DNA of 64,000 bases, taken from NCBI GenBank assembly GCA_016124945.1, contig WGMT01000065.1, positions 1-64,000 of the forward strand. Direction: 5' to 3'. Below the pieces are notes generated by a model. The model did no database searches, was not told the DNA's origin, and saw nothing but the letters and a program-made list of their open reading frames with translations. This stretch comes from a bacterium. GTDB taxonomy: Bacteria > Chloroflexota > Anaerolineae > Caldilineales > Caldilineaceae. Position numbers and translations under genes: made by a program. Shown here one piece after another: positions 1 through 9,048 of the stretch (position 1 is its first letter; every line of letters starts with the position of its first letter).

Positions 1-1
1 C

Positions 2-3000
2 AGAGGCACCGGCATGAACATCAACACAGGCGACAACGTGCTCATCGAACAGAGCGACTTTGCAGGGGCGGGCTGTGCCAATGCAACCTCTGCCCTGGTC
101 GTAAACAGCATCACCAACCTGCGGGTGCAGAACAACGACTTCACCGGCACCCACGCAGGCGTGCTACTCTCCAACATGAACAACCTGAGGGTCACCAACA
201 GCATCCCTGCCGGCACAACCCACTATGTTGTGTTGCAGGATGGCAACGGCCTGGGCAATGGCGGCGGCAGCAGCCTGGGATTGTTGAATGTGGACAACAG
301 CACCGTCGAAAACATTGATCTGTCGCGCACATCCGCCTGCACCTTCTCCGGTTCGGGGACGGGCATCACCGTCTCTAACGGTGAGAACGTGACGATTCAG
401 GCCGTCACCGTGCGCAATCGCGGGCAGGGCATCTCGGTCGTTAACAGCCAGAATGTCACAGTGGAAGAAAGTGACTTGTCCGGCTCCGGTTGCGCCAATG
501 TGGGGTCTAGCGTCTACGTGCAGGCATCAACGGCGGTGAGCCTCACCAAATTGATTGTGACCAGCGGCGGTGCCGGTGTACGGGCTGAAGGGAACACCAA
601 CAACCTGTCCATCACCTGCTCATCCATCCGCGGGACCAACAGCGGTATCTCCTACGCTGCGAATGGAACAGGAATCCAGGTCGCTGATAACATCTTTGAC
701 GGCAATGGACAGGCGATTGCCAATCTAACGGCCAACCAGATTGTGGCCGAAAACAACTTTTGGGGCGCAGCCAACGGGCCGAGCAACCTGGGCGGCGCCG
801 GCAATTCCTACAGCGGGCCAGTCGATGCAGCTCCGTTCCTTAGCAGCCCACCGGCCTGTGCTCCTGTCATCAACTACACGGTGACCACTGCCATAACGGG
901 GAGCGGCGCCGGTACGATCACACTTGATCCGCCGGGTGGCGTCTACGCCTATTGGACTGTGGTCAACTTCACATCCAACCCTGCCGATGGTTCGGTCTTC
1001 GCCGGCTGGAGCGGCGCCTGCACCGGTCTGGGTCCATGCAGCCCAACGATCAAGGCGAATGCTGTGGTCACCGCCACCTTTACACTGGCGCCCCCTACAC
1101 CTACCGCAACGCCGACACAGACGCCCACGGCGACAGCGACAGCAACGGCCACAGCGACAGCAACGGCCACAGCGACGCCTACGGCCACAGCGACGCCTAC
1201 GGCCACAGCGACCGCAACGGCCACAGCGACCGCAACGGCCACTGCGACGGCGACGAACACACCCACACCGACAGCCACGGTTGCGGGCTGTCAAATCCTG
1301 GTGACAAGCGTTGCCGACGGCGGCCCTGGTACGCTACGACAGGCGGTGATCGACGCCCGTGCAGGCTGTAACCAGATTGTCTTTGCACCAGGCATCGCCG
1401 GGCAAACCATCCGCTTTGCCTCGCATCTGGAGATTGGCAAGACGCTGACCATCGACGGGGCCGGCCGCAACATCACAATCAGCGGCGACACCAACGGTGA
1501 CGGTACGGCCGATGTCAACGTCTTCACCATCCTTCGCGGCGGCAATGCAGTTCTGCGCAACCTGACCATCGAAAAAGGGCTGGCCAGTGCTGCTACCCGC
1601 AGCCTTTACGGCGGCGGCGTCTACGTCTTTGACAGTGCCCACCTAACCATCGACAGCAGCATCATCCGCGACAACGTGTCGCGCGGCGACGCAGCCATTG
1701 GCGGCGGCATTTCCAGTTCGGGCATCCTAACCATCACCGACAGCATTATTCGCAACAACCGGGCCGAAGCCGAAGTATTCGGCTTAGGTGGTGGGATCAT
1801 GAACGACTTTGGCGGCGTGGCCACGATTCGCCGTTCCACCATCTCCGACAATGCGGCCGTTTTTGGTGGTGGCATCAGCAACTACGGCAGTCTCACACTG
1901 ATCGATAGCGCCGTCCACGGCAACGAGGCTCGCGAAGAATTTAATGGCGCAGTATTCGGCTCCGGCGGCGGCATCTTCAATGACGGCACGATCACTGTGA
2001 TCAACAGCACCATCAGCAACAACCGTTCCCCGTCTGGCGGTGGGATTGCATCGCAAAACACAGCGACGCTCAGACATGTCACATTGAGCGGGAACGAAGG
2101 CGGCGAGGGTAGCAATCTGCTCAACTCCGGTCCACTGGTACTTGGCAACAGCATCGTGGCCAATGCCGTCGGCGGCGCAGATTGTACAGACACAGGGATA
2201 TTCACCGACTTTGGCGGCAATCTGGTTGAAGACGGTACCTGTATCGACGTGAGTACGGGGAGCCTGTCTGGCGATCCGCTGTTGGGGCCGCTGCAAGGCA
2301 ATGGCGGCCCAACGTTGACCCAGGCGCTGCTGGCAGGAAGCCCGGCCATCAACGCTGGCAACACCGCCCAATGCCAGGCCACCGATCAACGTGGACAGAA
2401 TCGCGATGCGCTGTGCGACATTGGCGCTTTCGAAGCTGCCTTCGGCGACATCGTGGTGGACAGCATCACCCCTCTCAACGTCCAACCCTGCCTGAACCAG
2501 ACGGTGACCGTCGAAGTGGTGTTGAAGAACCTGAGCGGCGCTGCGGTTGGTCCGTTTGCACTGCAACTCTTCGACGACAGCACGCCGACGGGCAATACCA
2601 ATCTGGTGCAGAGTACACAGGTGGCGGGTCTTAACGCCAATGGCAGCCAGACGGTGAGCCTCACCTATACGGCGGCTATCTCTGGTACGCGCTATCTCAA
2701 GGCGGTGGCTGATGGACAAAATCAGATCGTAGAAGCCGACGAAGAGAACAACCGCGCACAGGCGTTGGTGGCTGTCGACGGCGCCATCGGCCCTGCGGGC
2801 GCACTCGTCATCCAGAAGGTGAACGGTGAGTACGCCACCAGCAACACGCTGGCATTGACGTTATCGCCCCAAAGTGGCAGCGCTTGCCGCACCCAACCCA
2901 CCTCAATGCGTTTCTTCGTTGACAGTGCGTACACGGCGTGGGAGACCTTTGCCCCCAACAAGAGTTTGACTGTGGGTGGAGAGGATGGCGTCAACCTCAG

Positions 3001-5680
3001 CATCTTTGCCCAGTTGCGCGACGCAGGCAACGCCACAAGCGAACTCTTCGGCGATGCGACTGTCCTCGATCTGCTGCCCCCTGCCAGCAGTGTGAACGCC
3101 CCGGCGGGTGTTGTGAATACACAAACCGTTACCGTCACCTGGTCTGGGCTGGACAACGTGAGTGGGATTGCCTTCTTCGACGTGCAGCGGCAGGTCAACG
3201 GCGGCGCCTGGGAGAACTTCCAGGCCAACACAACAAACACTAGCGCCATCCTGACCAATGCCCAGTTCGGCAGCACCTACTGCTTCCGCTCGCGGGCTAC
3301 GGACAACGCCGGCAATGTAGAGATCTATCCGGACAGTGCTGACACCTGTGTAACGCTCAAACAAAAGTCGGCAGCGCTCGATCTCTACGGCGTCAACATG
3401 GAATTCGTGCAATCGATTCAGACGCCGAACAACAGCGTCCCTCTGCTTTATGGTCGTTCGACGTTGGTACGGCTAACGGTTGGAACGGGCGGAACCTTAA
3501 ATGTCCCCAACAGCAACGCCGTTTTACATGTGCTTCAAAACGGGCAAGAGGTTGCTCGACTGAACGCGATAAATGGGCCGATCACGGCGCGTGCCAAACC
3601 CAATCGTGATCTTGCCTCTGATACGTTAAACTTCATCATACCGACATGGCGATTGACAGGGGACTACCAGGTCTACGTGCAGATCGATCCCCAGAATCAG
3701 GTTGCAGAGGCAGACGAAACCAATAATCGCTTCCCGGCCACCGGCTTCCAGATCCTCTCGCACCAAGCGCCAACGACCATAGAGATCGTCCTTGTGCCCA
3801 TTCGCTTGATCGGGCCGACCGGCACTGTCTACGAGCCGCAGAAAGCTGAGGTCATCCGTCCGCTGAGACAGCTCAGAACAATCTACCCGATTAGCACTTT
3901 GAGTGTCCAACTCCGTGCTCCGCTCGAACATAGGCTGACCACGAATGCCATCGAGATTGCGGATTGGTTCCAACTGGGGGCGGCAGTGGCGCAGATGCGA
4001 CAGTCTGAGTCGCCCGCGGGCAATGTTTTCTACTATGGTGTGGTTGACACCGACGCAGGGGCTGTTAGCTCACCGTACAACGGTGTTGCTGCGATCAATG
4101 GCCGTTTTGCCGTCGGCCTGCTACACGTAGACGTTGCGCCGCCAAGGGCTATAGGCATCAACGTGGGGCGACAAAGAGTGATATGTGGTGGTGCGAGCAG
4201 CATGCCGAACTTGGATCCGAACTACCCATACCCGAACGGCATCATTGCCAACCCTGGTTGGAATCCTTTCGGCAATGTGATTATGCCTGCTGATAGCTTC
4301 GATGTTATGTCCGCCTGTATCCCTGGGTGGGTGTCGGACTACACCTACAACGCCATCTATCAATGGCTGCTGGCCAATCCGCCTATCACTGCCCGCACAG
4401 CCGCCGCAGGACAAAACGGCTTGATGATCACCGGCCAGATCAGCGCGGACGGCCTGAGCGGCGCCATCGACAATGTGACGGCGCTGAGTGGTATCCAACC
4501 GACAACGTCTGCCGGTGGAACGTACCGCATCAGCTTTGTCTCGACTTCCGGTGAAGAAAGCTTTACCTTCCCCTTCGAGCCGGAGCAGTTCGACAACCAG
4601 CCTGCCGGAGCCGAACAGGGATTTGTCTTCCTGTTGCCTGCGCAAGCCGATCTGCAGGCCGTTCGCCTCTACCGCAACAACATTCTTATTACCGAGAAGA
4701 GGGCAGGCAGTGCCCCCACGGTGGACATCACCTCAGCCGCGCCGGCTTCTGCATCTTCTGCCTACATGCTGACGTGGACGGGTACACCTGGCGCGACCTA
4801 CACAGTGCGCTTCTCGCCCGACAACGGCGCAACGTGGCAGACGATTACACCGGCCACGACGGCCACCAGCGCCCGCGTCGACACAAGTTATCTCTCCGGC
4901 ACCAGCCAGGGGATCCTCGAAGTGCGCGCCGCCGCCAACCTGCAAACGGCTGTGGACCAGATCGGTCCCTTCACGTTGAGCAAGAAGGCCCCGCTGGCAG
5001 AGATCAAAGCGCCGCAGAGCAACGGGCAACTCTTCAGCCTGGGTGACACCATCTCGTTCCTCGGTAGCGGCTTCGACTTTGAAGACGGTACACTCGCCGA
5101 CGCTCGCCTCACCTGGTCGTCGAACCGTGACGGCAACCTGGGCACAGGTGAAGCGCTGGACATCTCCACCTTAACCGCCGGCGTACACACCATCACCCTT
5201 ACCGTCACCGACAGCGACAACCAGCAGTCCACGGCGCAGGTGCAGATCGAGGTGACACCGGCCGGCACCACAGCGGTCACACGCCAGATCGTGCAGGCAG
5301 GCGTCTACGAATTCGGTAGCACCGGCGCGGTGATCAACGTGAGCAGCACCGGCGGCTGTCTGGAAAGCATCTCCGTCAAGCGCACCGAGAGCCGCCACCC
5401 CAACGCCAACGAGCAGATTGTAGAAGATCGCTTCTGGCAGATTTCGCAGACAGGCTGCACCGCCGAAGACGAGTTCCGTGTGAACCTGACACTACCCGTG
5501 GAAACTGCACCGGACGCCAATCGGCTGCTCTGTCGTTACACCGACTTGGGCTGGGACTGTGGCAGCGCCTCCTTCAACGCCGACGCAGGCACAGTCACCC
5601 GCAACCGTGTCACCGAGTTCTCGGATTGGGCCATCGGCATCGTACAGTACAGGCTCCAACTACCGCTGATTCGCAAGTAA
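2..5680 (+). CDS. giant secreted beta-helix/CARDB protein with pseudo-metalloprotease domain (5' partial)
   Basis: The reading frame is open from the window edge, so the N-terminus is missing. Residue numbers count from the Met codon at 14. Seen in order: Asn/Gly-rich parallel beta-helix repeats (1-280); an InlB-type divergent repeat (about 287-356); a low-complexity TPTATAT linker (360-422); a second right-handed beta-helix of the polymorphic/choice-of-anchor type (425-805); CARDB-like Ig domain (812-915); FnIII-like segment (about 1020-1115); second CARDB (1122-1240); a domain resembling secreted zinc metalloproteases (1250-1460) whose HExxHxxGxxH site reads RAIGINVGRQR (1378-1388); then Fn3/PKD-like domains. 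It ends in YRLQLPLIRK, a tail common in secreted Chloroflexota proteins. Role is inferred as a cell-surface or extracellular adhesive protein; the substrate is unknown. The protease domain is judged catalytically dead. Confidence 0.85.
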   Translation, partial: RGTGMNINTGDNVLIEQSDFAGAGCANATSALVVNSITNLRVQNNDFTGTHAGVLLSNMNNLRVTNSIPAGTTHYVVLQDGNGLGNGGGSSLGLLNVDNSTVENIDLSRTSACTFSGSGTGITVSNGENVTIQAVTVRNRGQGISVVNSQNVTVEESDLSGSGCANVGSSVYVQASTAVSLTKLIVTSGGAGVRAEGNTNNLSITCSSIRGTNSGISYAANGTGIQVADNIFDGNGQAIANLTANQIVAENNFWGAANGPSNLGGAGNSYSGPVDAAPFLSSPPACAPVINYTVTTAITGSGAGTITLDPPGGVYAYWTVVNFTSNPADGSVFAGWSGACTGLGPCSPTIKANAVVTATFTLAPPTPTATPTQTPTATATATATATATATATPTATATPTATATATATATATATATATNTPTPTATVAGCQILVTSVADGGPGTLRQAVIDARAGCNQIVFAPGIAGQTIRFASHLEIGKTLTIDGAGRNITISGDTNGDGTADVNVFTILRGGNAVLRNLTIEKGLASAATRSLYGGGVYVFDSAHLTIDSSIIRDNVSRGDAAIGGGISSSGILTITDSIIRNNRAEAEVFGLGGGIMNDFGGVATIRRSTISDNAAVFGGGISNYGSLTLIDSAVHGNEAREEFNGAVFGSGGGIFNDGTITVINSTISNNRSPSGGGIASQNTATLRHVTLSGNEGGEGSNLLNSGPLVLGNSIVANAVGGADCTDTGIFTDFGGNLVEDGTCIDVSTGSLSGDPLLGPLQGNGGPTLTQALLAGSPAINAGNTAQCQATDQRGQNRDALCDIGAFEAAFGDIVVDSITPLNVQPCLNQTVTVEVVLKNLSGAAVGPFALQLFDDSTPTGNTNLVQSTQVAGLNANGSQTVSLTYTAAISGTRYLKAVADGQNQIVEADEENNRAQALVAVDGAIGPAGALVIQKVNGEYATSNTLALTLSPQSGSACRTQPTSMRFFVDSAYTAWETFAPNKSLTVGGEDGVNLSIFAQLRDAGNATSELFGDATVLDLLPPASSVNAPAGVVNTQTVTVTWSGLDNVSGIAFFDVQRQVNGGAWENFQANTTNTSAILTNAQFGSTYCFRSRATDNAGNVEIYPDSADTCVTLKQKSAALDLYGVNMEFVQSIQTPNNSVPLLYGRSTLVRLTVGTGGTLNVPNSNAVLHVLQNGQEVARLNAINGPITARAKPNRDLASDTLNFIIPTWRLTGDYQVYVQIDPQNQVAEADETNNRFPATGFQILSHQAPTTIEIVLVPIRLIGPTGTVYEPQKAEVIRPLRQLRTIYPISTLSVQLRAPLEHRLTTNAIEIADWFQLGAAVAQMRQSESPAGNVFYYGVVDTDAGAVSSPYNGVAAINGRFAVGLLHVDVAPPRAIGINVGRQRVICGGASSMPNLDPNYPYPNGIIANPGWNPFGNVIMPADSFDVMSACIPGWVSDYTYNAIYQWLLANPPITARTAAAGQNGLMITGQISADGLSGAIDNVTALSGIQPTTSAGGTYRISFVSTSGEESFTFPFEPEQFDNQPAGAEQGFVFLLPAQADLQAVRLYRNNILITEKRAGSAPTVDITSAAPASASSAYMLTWTGTPGATYTVRFSPDNGATWQTITPATTATSARVDTSYLSGTSQGILEVRAAANLQTAVDQIGPFTLSKKAPLAEIKAPQSNGQLFSLGDTISFLGSGFDFEDGTLADARLTWSSNRDGNLGTGEALDISTLTAGVHTITLTVTDSDNQQSTAQVQIEVTPAGTTAVTRQIVQAGVYEFGSTGAVINVSSTGGCLESISVKRTESRHPNANEQIVEDRFWQISQTGCTAEDEFRVNLTLPVETAPDANRLLCRYTDLGWDCGSASFNADAGTVTRNRVTEFSDWAIGIVQYRLQLPLIRK

Positions 5681-5690
5681 CGACGCTTTG

Positions 5691-5724
5691 CCCTGTTCCC
5701 GGTGTGTCAATGCCGGGAACAGGG
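5691..5724 (+). terminator. hairpin downstream of the giant secreted-protein gene
   Basis: A perfect 12-bp stem (5691-5702 with 5713-5724) and 10-nt loop begin 10 bases after the stop codon. No T-run follows, so it may be a 3'-end stabiliser or the first half of a double terminator with the hairpin at 5752-5786. Confidence 0.5.
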
Positions 5725-5751
5725 TATAAATGACTGTATCTATTCATTACG

Positions 5752-5786
5752 TTCACACCTGGCACATCCAGGTGTGAATTTCTTTT
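5752..5786 (+). terminator. Rho-independent terminator
   Basis: An 11-bp perfect stem (5752-5762 with 5768-5778), CACAT loop and following TTTCTTTT (5779-5786) make a standard intrinsic terminator. It ends directly against the GGAG ribosome binding site of the next ORF (5787-5790). That ORF therefore depends on read-through, or transcription reaches it only when this hairpin does not form. Confidence 0.7.
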
Positions 5787-5796
5787 GGAGTACTCT

Positions 5797-6186
5797 ATGA
5801 AACGCAAACTCATTGCCCATTTGTTGACAGTGATTTTCTGCCTGTCCATGCTCATCGTACCCAACGCCCCTGCCACCGCCCGCGCGGACACCTTCACCAT
5901 TACCGCGCAGGTCACTGCCGGCCAAGGACGCATTGACACCGTCGGGTCGCTCACCGACGTCATCGTTGGTGATTCAAAACACCGCCAAACTCGCCCCGCT
6001 GAAGGTTGGATGATCGAAGATGTGCAACTCGACTACGCACAGCTTTTTGAAACCAGCTGCGCCGACGTGGGCTATACGCCTGCCTTCACCAACGGCGCTT
6101 TCCCCACCGCCGAAGACGAAACCAGCGCGTTCCGCCCATCCAGGAAGATGCTGTTTCTTCCTGGATGGTTCGCGCCCCCAGACTGA
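5797..6186 (+). CDS. short secreted protein, probably C-terminally truncated
   Basis: 129 codons. ATG at 5797 is preferred over an upstream TTG because GGAG lies 6 nt upstream. The first 30 residues are a clear signal peptide (MKRK, hydrophobic core, cleavage near ATARA-D). The mature part is only about 100 residues, has two Cys at most and no domain I recognise. Its last codons (FRPSRKMLFLPGWF) are made by a 13-bp inverted repeat at 6136-6168, so the frame runs through a terminator-like hairpin. I infer that the natural C-terminus was lost, leaving the remnant of a longer exported protein. It lies between the giant secreted gene and lacI and shows no functional tie to either. Confidence 0.5.
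   Translation: MKRKLIAHLLTVIFCLSMLIVPNAPATARADTFTITAQVTAGQGRIDTVGSLTDVIVGDSKHRQTRPAEGWMIEDVQLDYAQLFETSCADVGYTPAFTNGAFPTAEDETSAFRPSRKMLFLPGWFAPPD
6136..6168 (+). terminator. strong hairpin inside the 3' end of the short secreted ORF
   Basis: A perfect 13-bp stem (6136-6148 with 6156-6168) with a 7-nt loop. No T-run follows. It overlaps coding codons, which is odd for a terminator and suggests that the ORF end is secondary. Confidence 0.45.
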
Positions 6187-6211
6187 GATACACCCAACGA
6201 AAATTTGCTGC

Positions 6212-6258
6212 TTGACAAGGAAAACGTTTTCCTATAGAGTTAGGAAAACGTTTTCCTA
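6212..6258 (+). promoter_or_regulatory. lacI promoter with two LacI-family operators
   Basis: GGAAAACGTTTTCC occurs twice (6219-6232 and 6243-6256). The second copy extends to an 18-bp perfect palindrome, TAGGAAAACGTTTTCCTA (6241-6258). A consensus -35 TTGACA (6212-6217) directly precedes copy 1, and a weak -10 (TAGAGT, 6235-6240, 17-bp spacing; or TATAGA at 6233) sits between the copies. The central CG with A/T flanks is typical of LacI/GalR sites. Bound repressor would cover both promoter elements, giving autoregulation and probably control of the whole downstream operon. Confidence 0.85.
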
Positions 6259-6279
6259 ACCTCACTTATCCCGTTTCTC

Positions 6280-7296
6280 ATGACGCCAACTTTAGTAGAA
6301 ATTGCCGACGCCGCCGGTGTTTCGGTGGCCACTGTCTCTCGTGTTTTGAATGACAACGGTCATCCCGTTGCCGAGCGGACGCGGTCGCGTATCCTCGCCC
6401 TGGCGCAACAGATGGGCTACGAACCCAATCTGGTGGCCCGTGGCCTACGCAAACAACAGACCTACATGGTCGGCGTGATTGTGGATCGCATCAGTTCACC
6501 CTTTGCCGGTGCCACGGTGCAGGGTCTACAGGATCGGCTAAAAGTGGCCGGTTACTCTACGTCCATGGTCAATGCCAACCGTGATGCCGACACTGTCTTC
6601 GAGTCGATCAAAGAGTTCAGCCGCCGGCGTGTGGATGGCATCATTCTGCTCAATTCGTGGCTGCATCCCTACAACGACGACGTCCTCAGCTCCATCGACC
6701 GCAAGCCCTTTGTGCTGATCAACCGCATCATCGAAGAGATCCGCCACCAGTGTGTGGCTCCGGGCGACGAGTTGGGCGCGCAGATGGCGGTGAGTCACCT
6801 GGCCAATCTAGGACACCGCCGTATCGCCTACATCAACGGCCTGGCCGACTGGCTGGAAGCCCAAAATCGCCTCATCGGTTACCAAGATGTGGTCAACGAA
6901 TCCAATCTAGACGCCGACCCGTCCCTGATCCAACAGGGCGACTGGGGTGTGGAATCGGGCTACGCCGCCACCCAGGCGTTGCTGGCGCTGGATCAGCCGC
7001 CCACGGCCATCTTTGCCGCCAACGATTTGATGGCGCTGGGCGCAATCTACGCCGTCCACGACGCCGGCCTGCACGTCCCCCACGACATGGCCATCGTCGG
7101 CTACGATGATCGCGATTTCGCCGGCTGGGTGCGTCCATCCTTGACGACAGTGTGTATGCCGTCCTACGCCATGGGTGAAGCCGCCGCCCAACTTCTGCTC
7201 AACCAGATCGCCGAAACCCAAGACCCGCTCAACGCCACACATATTCCGGGGCGGTTGATTGTGCGAGAGTCTTGTGGGGCGAAAAGTAATGCGTAA
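6280..7296 (+). CDS. LacI-family transcriptional regulator
   Basis: 338 residues, the usual LacI/GalR length. Residues 1-55 hold the helix-turn-helix and hinge (IADAAGVSVATVSRVLND, then RSRILALAQQMGYEPN). The rest is a periplasmic-binding-protein-like effector domain (GVIVDRISSPF, FAANDLMALGAIYAVHDAG, VGYDDRDFAGWVRPSLTTV). The product should bind the two palindromes just upstream and repress this operon until an imported sugar binds. Spacing to the start is short and there is no clear Shine-Dalgarno. The last codons (SNA and stop) are written by the 7-bp repeat array that begins at 7286, so the C-terminal tail may be repeat-derived. The actual effector cannot be read from sequence; a beta-L-arabinofuranoside breakdown product fits the neighbours. 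Confidence 0.93.
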   Translation: MTPTLVEIADAAGVSVATVSRVLNDNGHPVAERTRSRILALAQQMGYEPNLVARGLRKQQTYMVGVIVDRISSPFAGATVQGLQDRLKVAGYSTSMVNANRDADTVFESIKEFSRRRVDGIILLNSWLHPYNDDVLSSIDRKPFVLINRIIEEIRHQCVAPGDELGAQMAVSHLANLGHRRIAYINGLADWLEAQNRLIGYQDVVNESNLDADPSLIQQGDWGVESGYAATQALLALDQPPTAIFAANDLMALGAIYAVHDAGLHVPHDMAIVGYDDRDFAGWVRPSLTTVCMPSYAMGEAAAQLLLNQIAETQDPLNATHIPGRLIVRESCGAKSNA

Positions 7297-7371
7297 CTCG
7301 TAATGCGTAATTGGCGTGCAACGTTGAATGTACAGGTGACAATTTCAACGGATTACGTATTACGCATTCGT
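7286..7371 (+). repeat. 7-bp word array with inverted arm, overlapping the lacI stop
   Basis: Four heptamers, GTAATGC GTAACTC GTAATGC GTAATTG (7286-7313), start inside lacI and contain its stop codon. An inverted, degenerate arm (GATTACG TATTACG CATTCGT, 7351-7371) lies 37 bases further on, allowing a stem in RNA. A second hairpin (ACCGTAG 7377-7383 with CTACGGT 7400-7406) follows. Confidence 0.8.
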
Positions 7372-7571
7372 TCAACACCGTAGTTCCCCCATACCCACGC
7401 TACGGTCTCTTACACCGCCTACCCAAACGACATGTGATCCTCCAACCTGCCGTGCGGTAAGGCTTCGTTGTTGATGCTTTCGATCCCTTGAGCTTCACCA
7501 ATTGTTGTCTATCGCCTCTGGTTTTTACTTTTTTGGTAGCCATTTCCCACATGGAAAAGGAGAGATTCACG

Positions 7572-8960
7572 ATGTCCCAAAATCTGTCTCGTCGCAAGTT
7601 CTTGCAGGTTGCCGGTTTGACGATCACGGCGGCGGCGGCCGCGGCCTGTGCGCCCGCGGCTGCACCCTCCGGCGGCGGTGCCGGCGCACCTGCTTCCGAA
7701 GCGGTGACCATTAGTTTTATGGGCTGGGGCAACCCCGGCGAGGACGAAGGCGTGCGCAACGCCATCGCCCAGTTCGAGGAAGAGACGTCTGGCATTAAAG
7801 TGACATGGTTGCACACGCCGGATCAATTTGCCACCAAGTTCCTGGCCAATGTGGCGGCGGGCACCCCGCCCGACACCGCGTTTGTAGGCAGCGGCGACTA
7901 TGGCACCTACGTGCGCGACGGCTTGCTGCTCGACATCACCGATTCGCTTACATCTGATCCGCTGTTGGGCGCTCCCGATTACTTCATCCAGCCGCAGGAA
8001 AGCGACCGCTGCACCTTTGATGGTCGCTGGTACGGCATCGGCTCTTGCTGGGTGGCGCCGCACATCTACTACAATGCCGCCATCTTTGAGGAAGCAGGGG
8101 TCGAGCCCCCAAGCATGAACCCGGACGAAGCATGGACCTGGGAAGAGTTTGTGCAAGCTGCTCGCATGTTGACTGTAGATGCCAATGGCAACCATCCCGG
8201 TGACGCTGGTTTCGATGTCCAAAACGTCGCACAGTGGGGCGTGCAGTGGCCCTTGAGCGCCGGCGGCACGCAGGTCATCTCGGCCATCCTCTCGAACGGC
8301 AACAGCTACCTCGATCCCGATACACAGTTGCTGACCATCGATCAACCCGAAGGCTTGCAAGCCATTCAGCGCATTGCCGACCTGATGCTTGTGGATCAGG
8401 TAATGCCACGTAGCGCTGCCATGGAAAGCCTGGGCATGACCAATACGCAGATGTTGGACAACGCCAAATTGGCGATGGCCATTGACGGTTCATGGGCGTT
8501 GGATTGGATGAAGGAGATGGCGGCGCCGTTGGGCACCGGTGTGCTGCCGAAGATGGTGTCGCCGGCTGTCCACATGCAAGCACATCTGCACAGCGCATTG
8601 TCGGCCACCGAGCAACCCGACGCTGCCTGGCAGTGGGTGCGCTTCCTCTCGACGCCGTTCTATCAGCTTCAGTTCTGCCGCACAGGCCTCTGGCTGCCAA
8701 GCCAAACGGCGCTGGCCACCGAAGAAGGTCTGCAGGAATGGATCGGCGAAAAGCACCCTGAGGGCTATTCAATGATGGTCACCGATTACCTGCCGCGCTT
8801 CGGCCGTGCCATTTACCAACCGGCCGGTTGGCCTCGAGCCAGCGCTCTGCTCACTCCGGCCGTCGACGCTGTTTGGAACGGCAACATGACTGCAGAAGAA
8901 GCGCTTCCCTCGGTGGTAGCTGAGGCAAACGCGATCTTGGAAGCCGAAAAGATTGGGTAA
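7572..8960 (+). CDS. ABC transporter sugar-binding lipoprotein
   Basis: 462 residues from the ATG at 7572 (AAGGAG about 10 nt upstream; the longer frame from 7488 lacks support). The N-terminus has both a twin-arginine motif (SRRKFLQ, residues 6-12) and an AAAC lipobox with Cys26, followed by a Gly/Ala/Ser linker, so it is probably Tat-exported and lipid-anchored. The mature part matches family 1 extracellular solute-binding proteins (ISFMGWGNPGEDEG, aromatic-rich ligand cleft, C-terminal WNGNMTAEEALPSV). It should capture an oligosaccharide for the two permeases that follow. Neighbouring DUF1680 enzymes suggest a beta-L-arabinofuranose-containing ligand (inference). Confidence 0.92.
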   Translation: MSQNLSRRKFLQVAGLTITAAAAAACAPAAAPSGGGAGAPASEAVTISFMGWGNPGEDEGVRNAIAQFEEETSGIKVTWLHTPDQFATKFLANVAAGTPPDTAFVGSGDYGTYVRDGLLLDITDSLTSDPLLGAPDYFIQPQESDRCTFDGRWYGIGSCWVAPHIYYNAAIFEEAGVEPPSMNPDEAWTWEEFVQAARMLTVDANGNHPGDAGFDVQNVAQWGVQWPLSAGGTQVISAILSNGNSYLDPDTQLLTIDQPEGLQAIQRIADLMLVDQVMPRSAAMESLGMTNTQMLDNAKLAMAIDGSWALDWMKEMAAPLGTGVLPKMVSPAVHMQAHLHSALSATEQPDAAWQWVRFLSTPFYQLQFCRTGLWLPSQTALATEEGLQEWIGEKHPEGYSMMVTDYLPRFGRAIYQPAGWPRASALLTPAVDAVWNGNMTAEEALPSVVAEANAILEAEKIG

Positions 8961-8962
8961 GT

Positions 8963-9032
8963 GATTGCGGATTGCGAATTGCGAGTTCCGCCAGGTCAGA
9001 GGAGTTCATTCGCAATTCGCAATCTGCAACTC
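8963..9032 (+). repeat. GATTGCG heptamer array with inverted arm
   Basis: GATTGCG GATTGCG AATTGCG AGTTCCG (8963-8990) starts 2 bases after the binding-protein stop. The inverted arm CATTCGC AATTCGC AATCTGC (9007-9027) ends about 10 bases before the AAAGG of the next gene. The spacer is almost entirely this palindrome. Confidence 0.82.
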
Positions 9033-9048
9033 TTCAAAGGATCTCGCC

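Noticed and set aside
1095..1275. Possible CRISPR or satellite array
   Set aside because: The repeat is a 6-bp-phase coding linker within an open frame, without spacers.
949..1278. Antisense ORFs rich in Val/Ala or Arg/Cys across 725-1371
   Set aside because: They are shadows of the ACAGCGACGGCC-type linker codons (TATATAT) of the plus-strand secreted protein; no ribosome binding site or domain.
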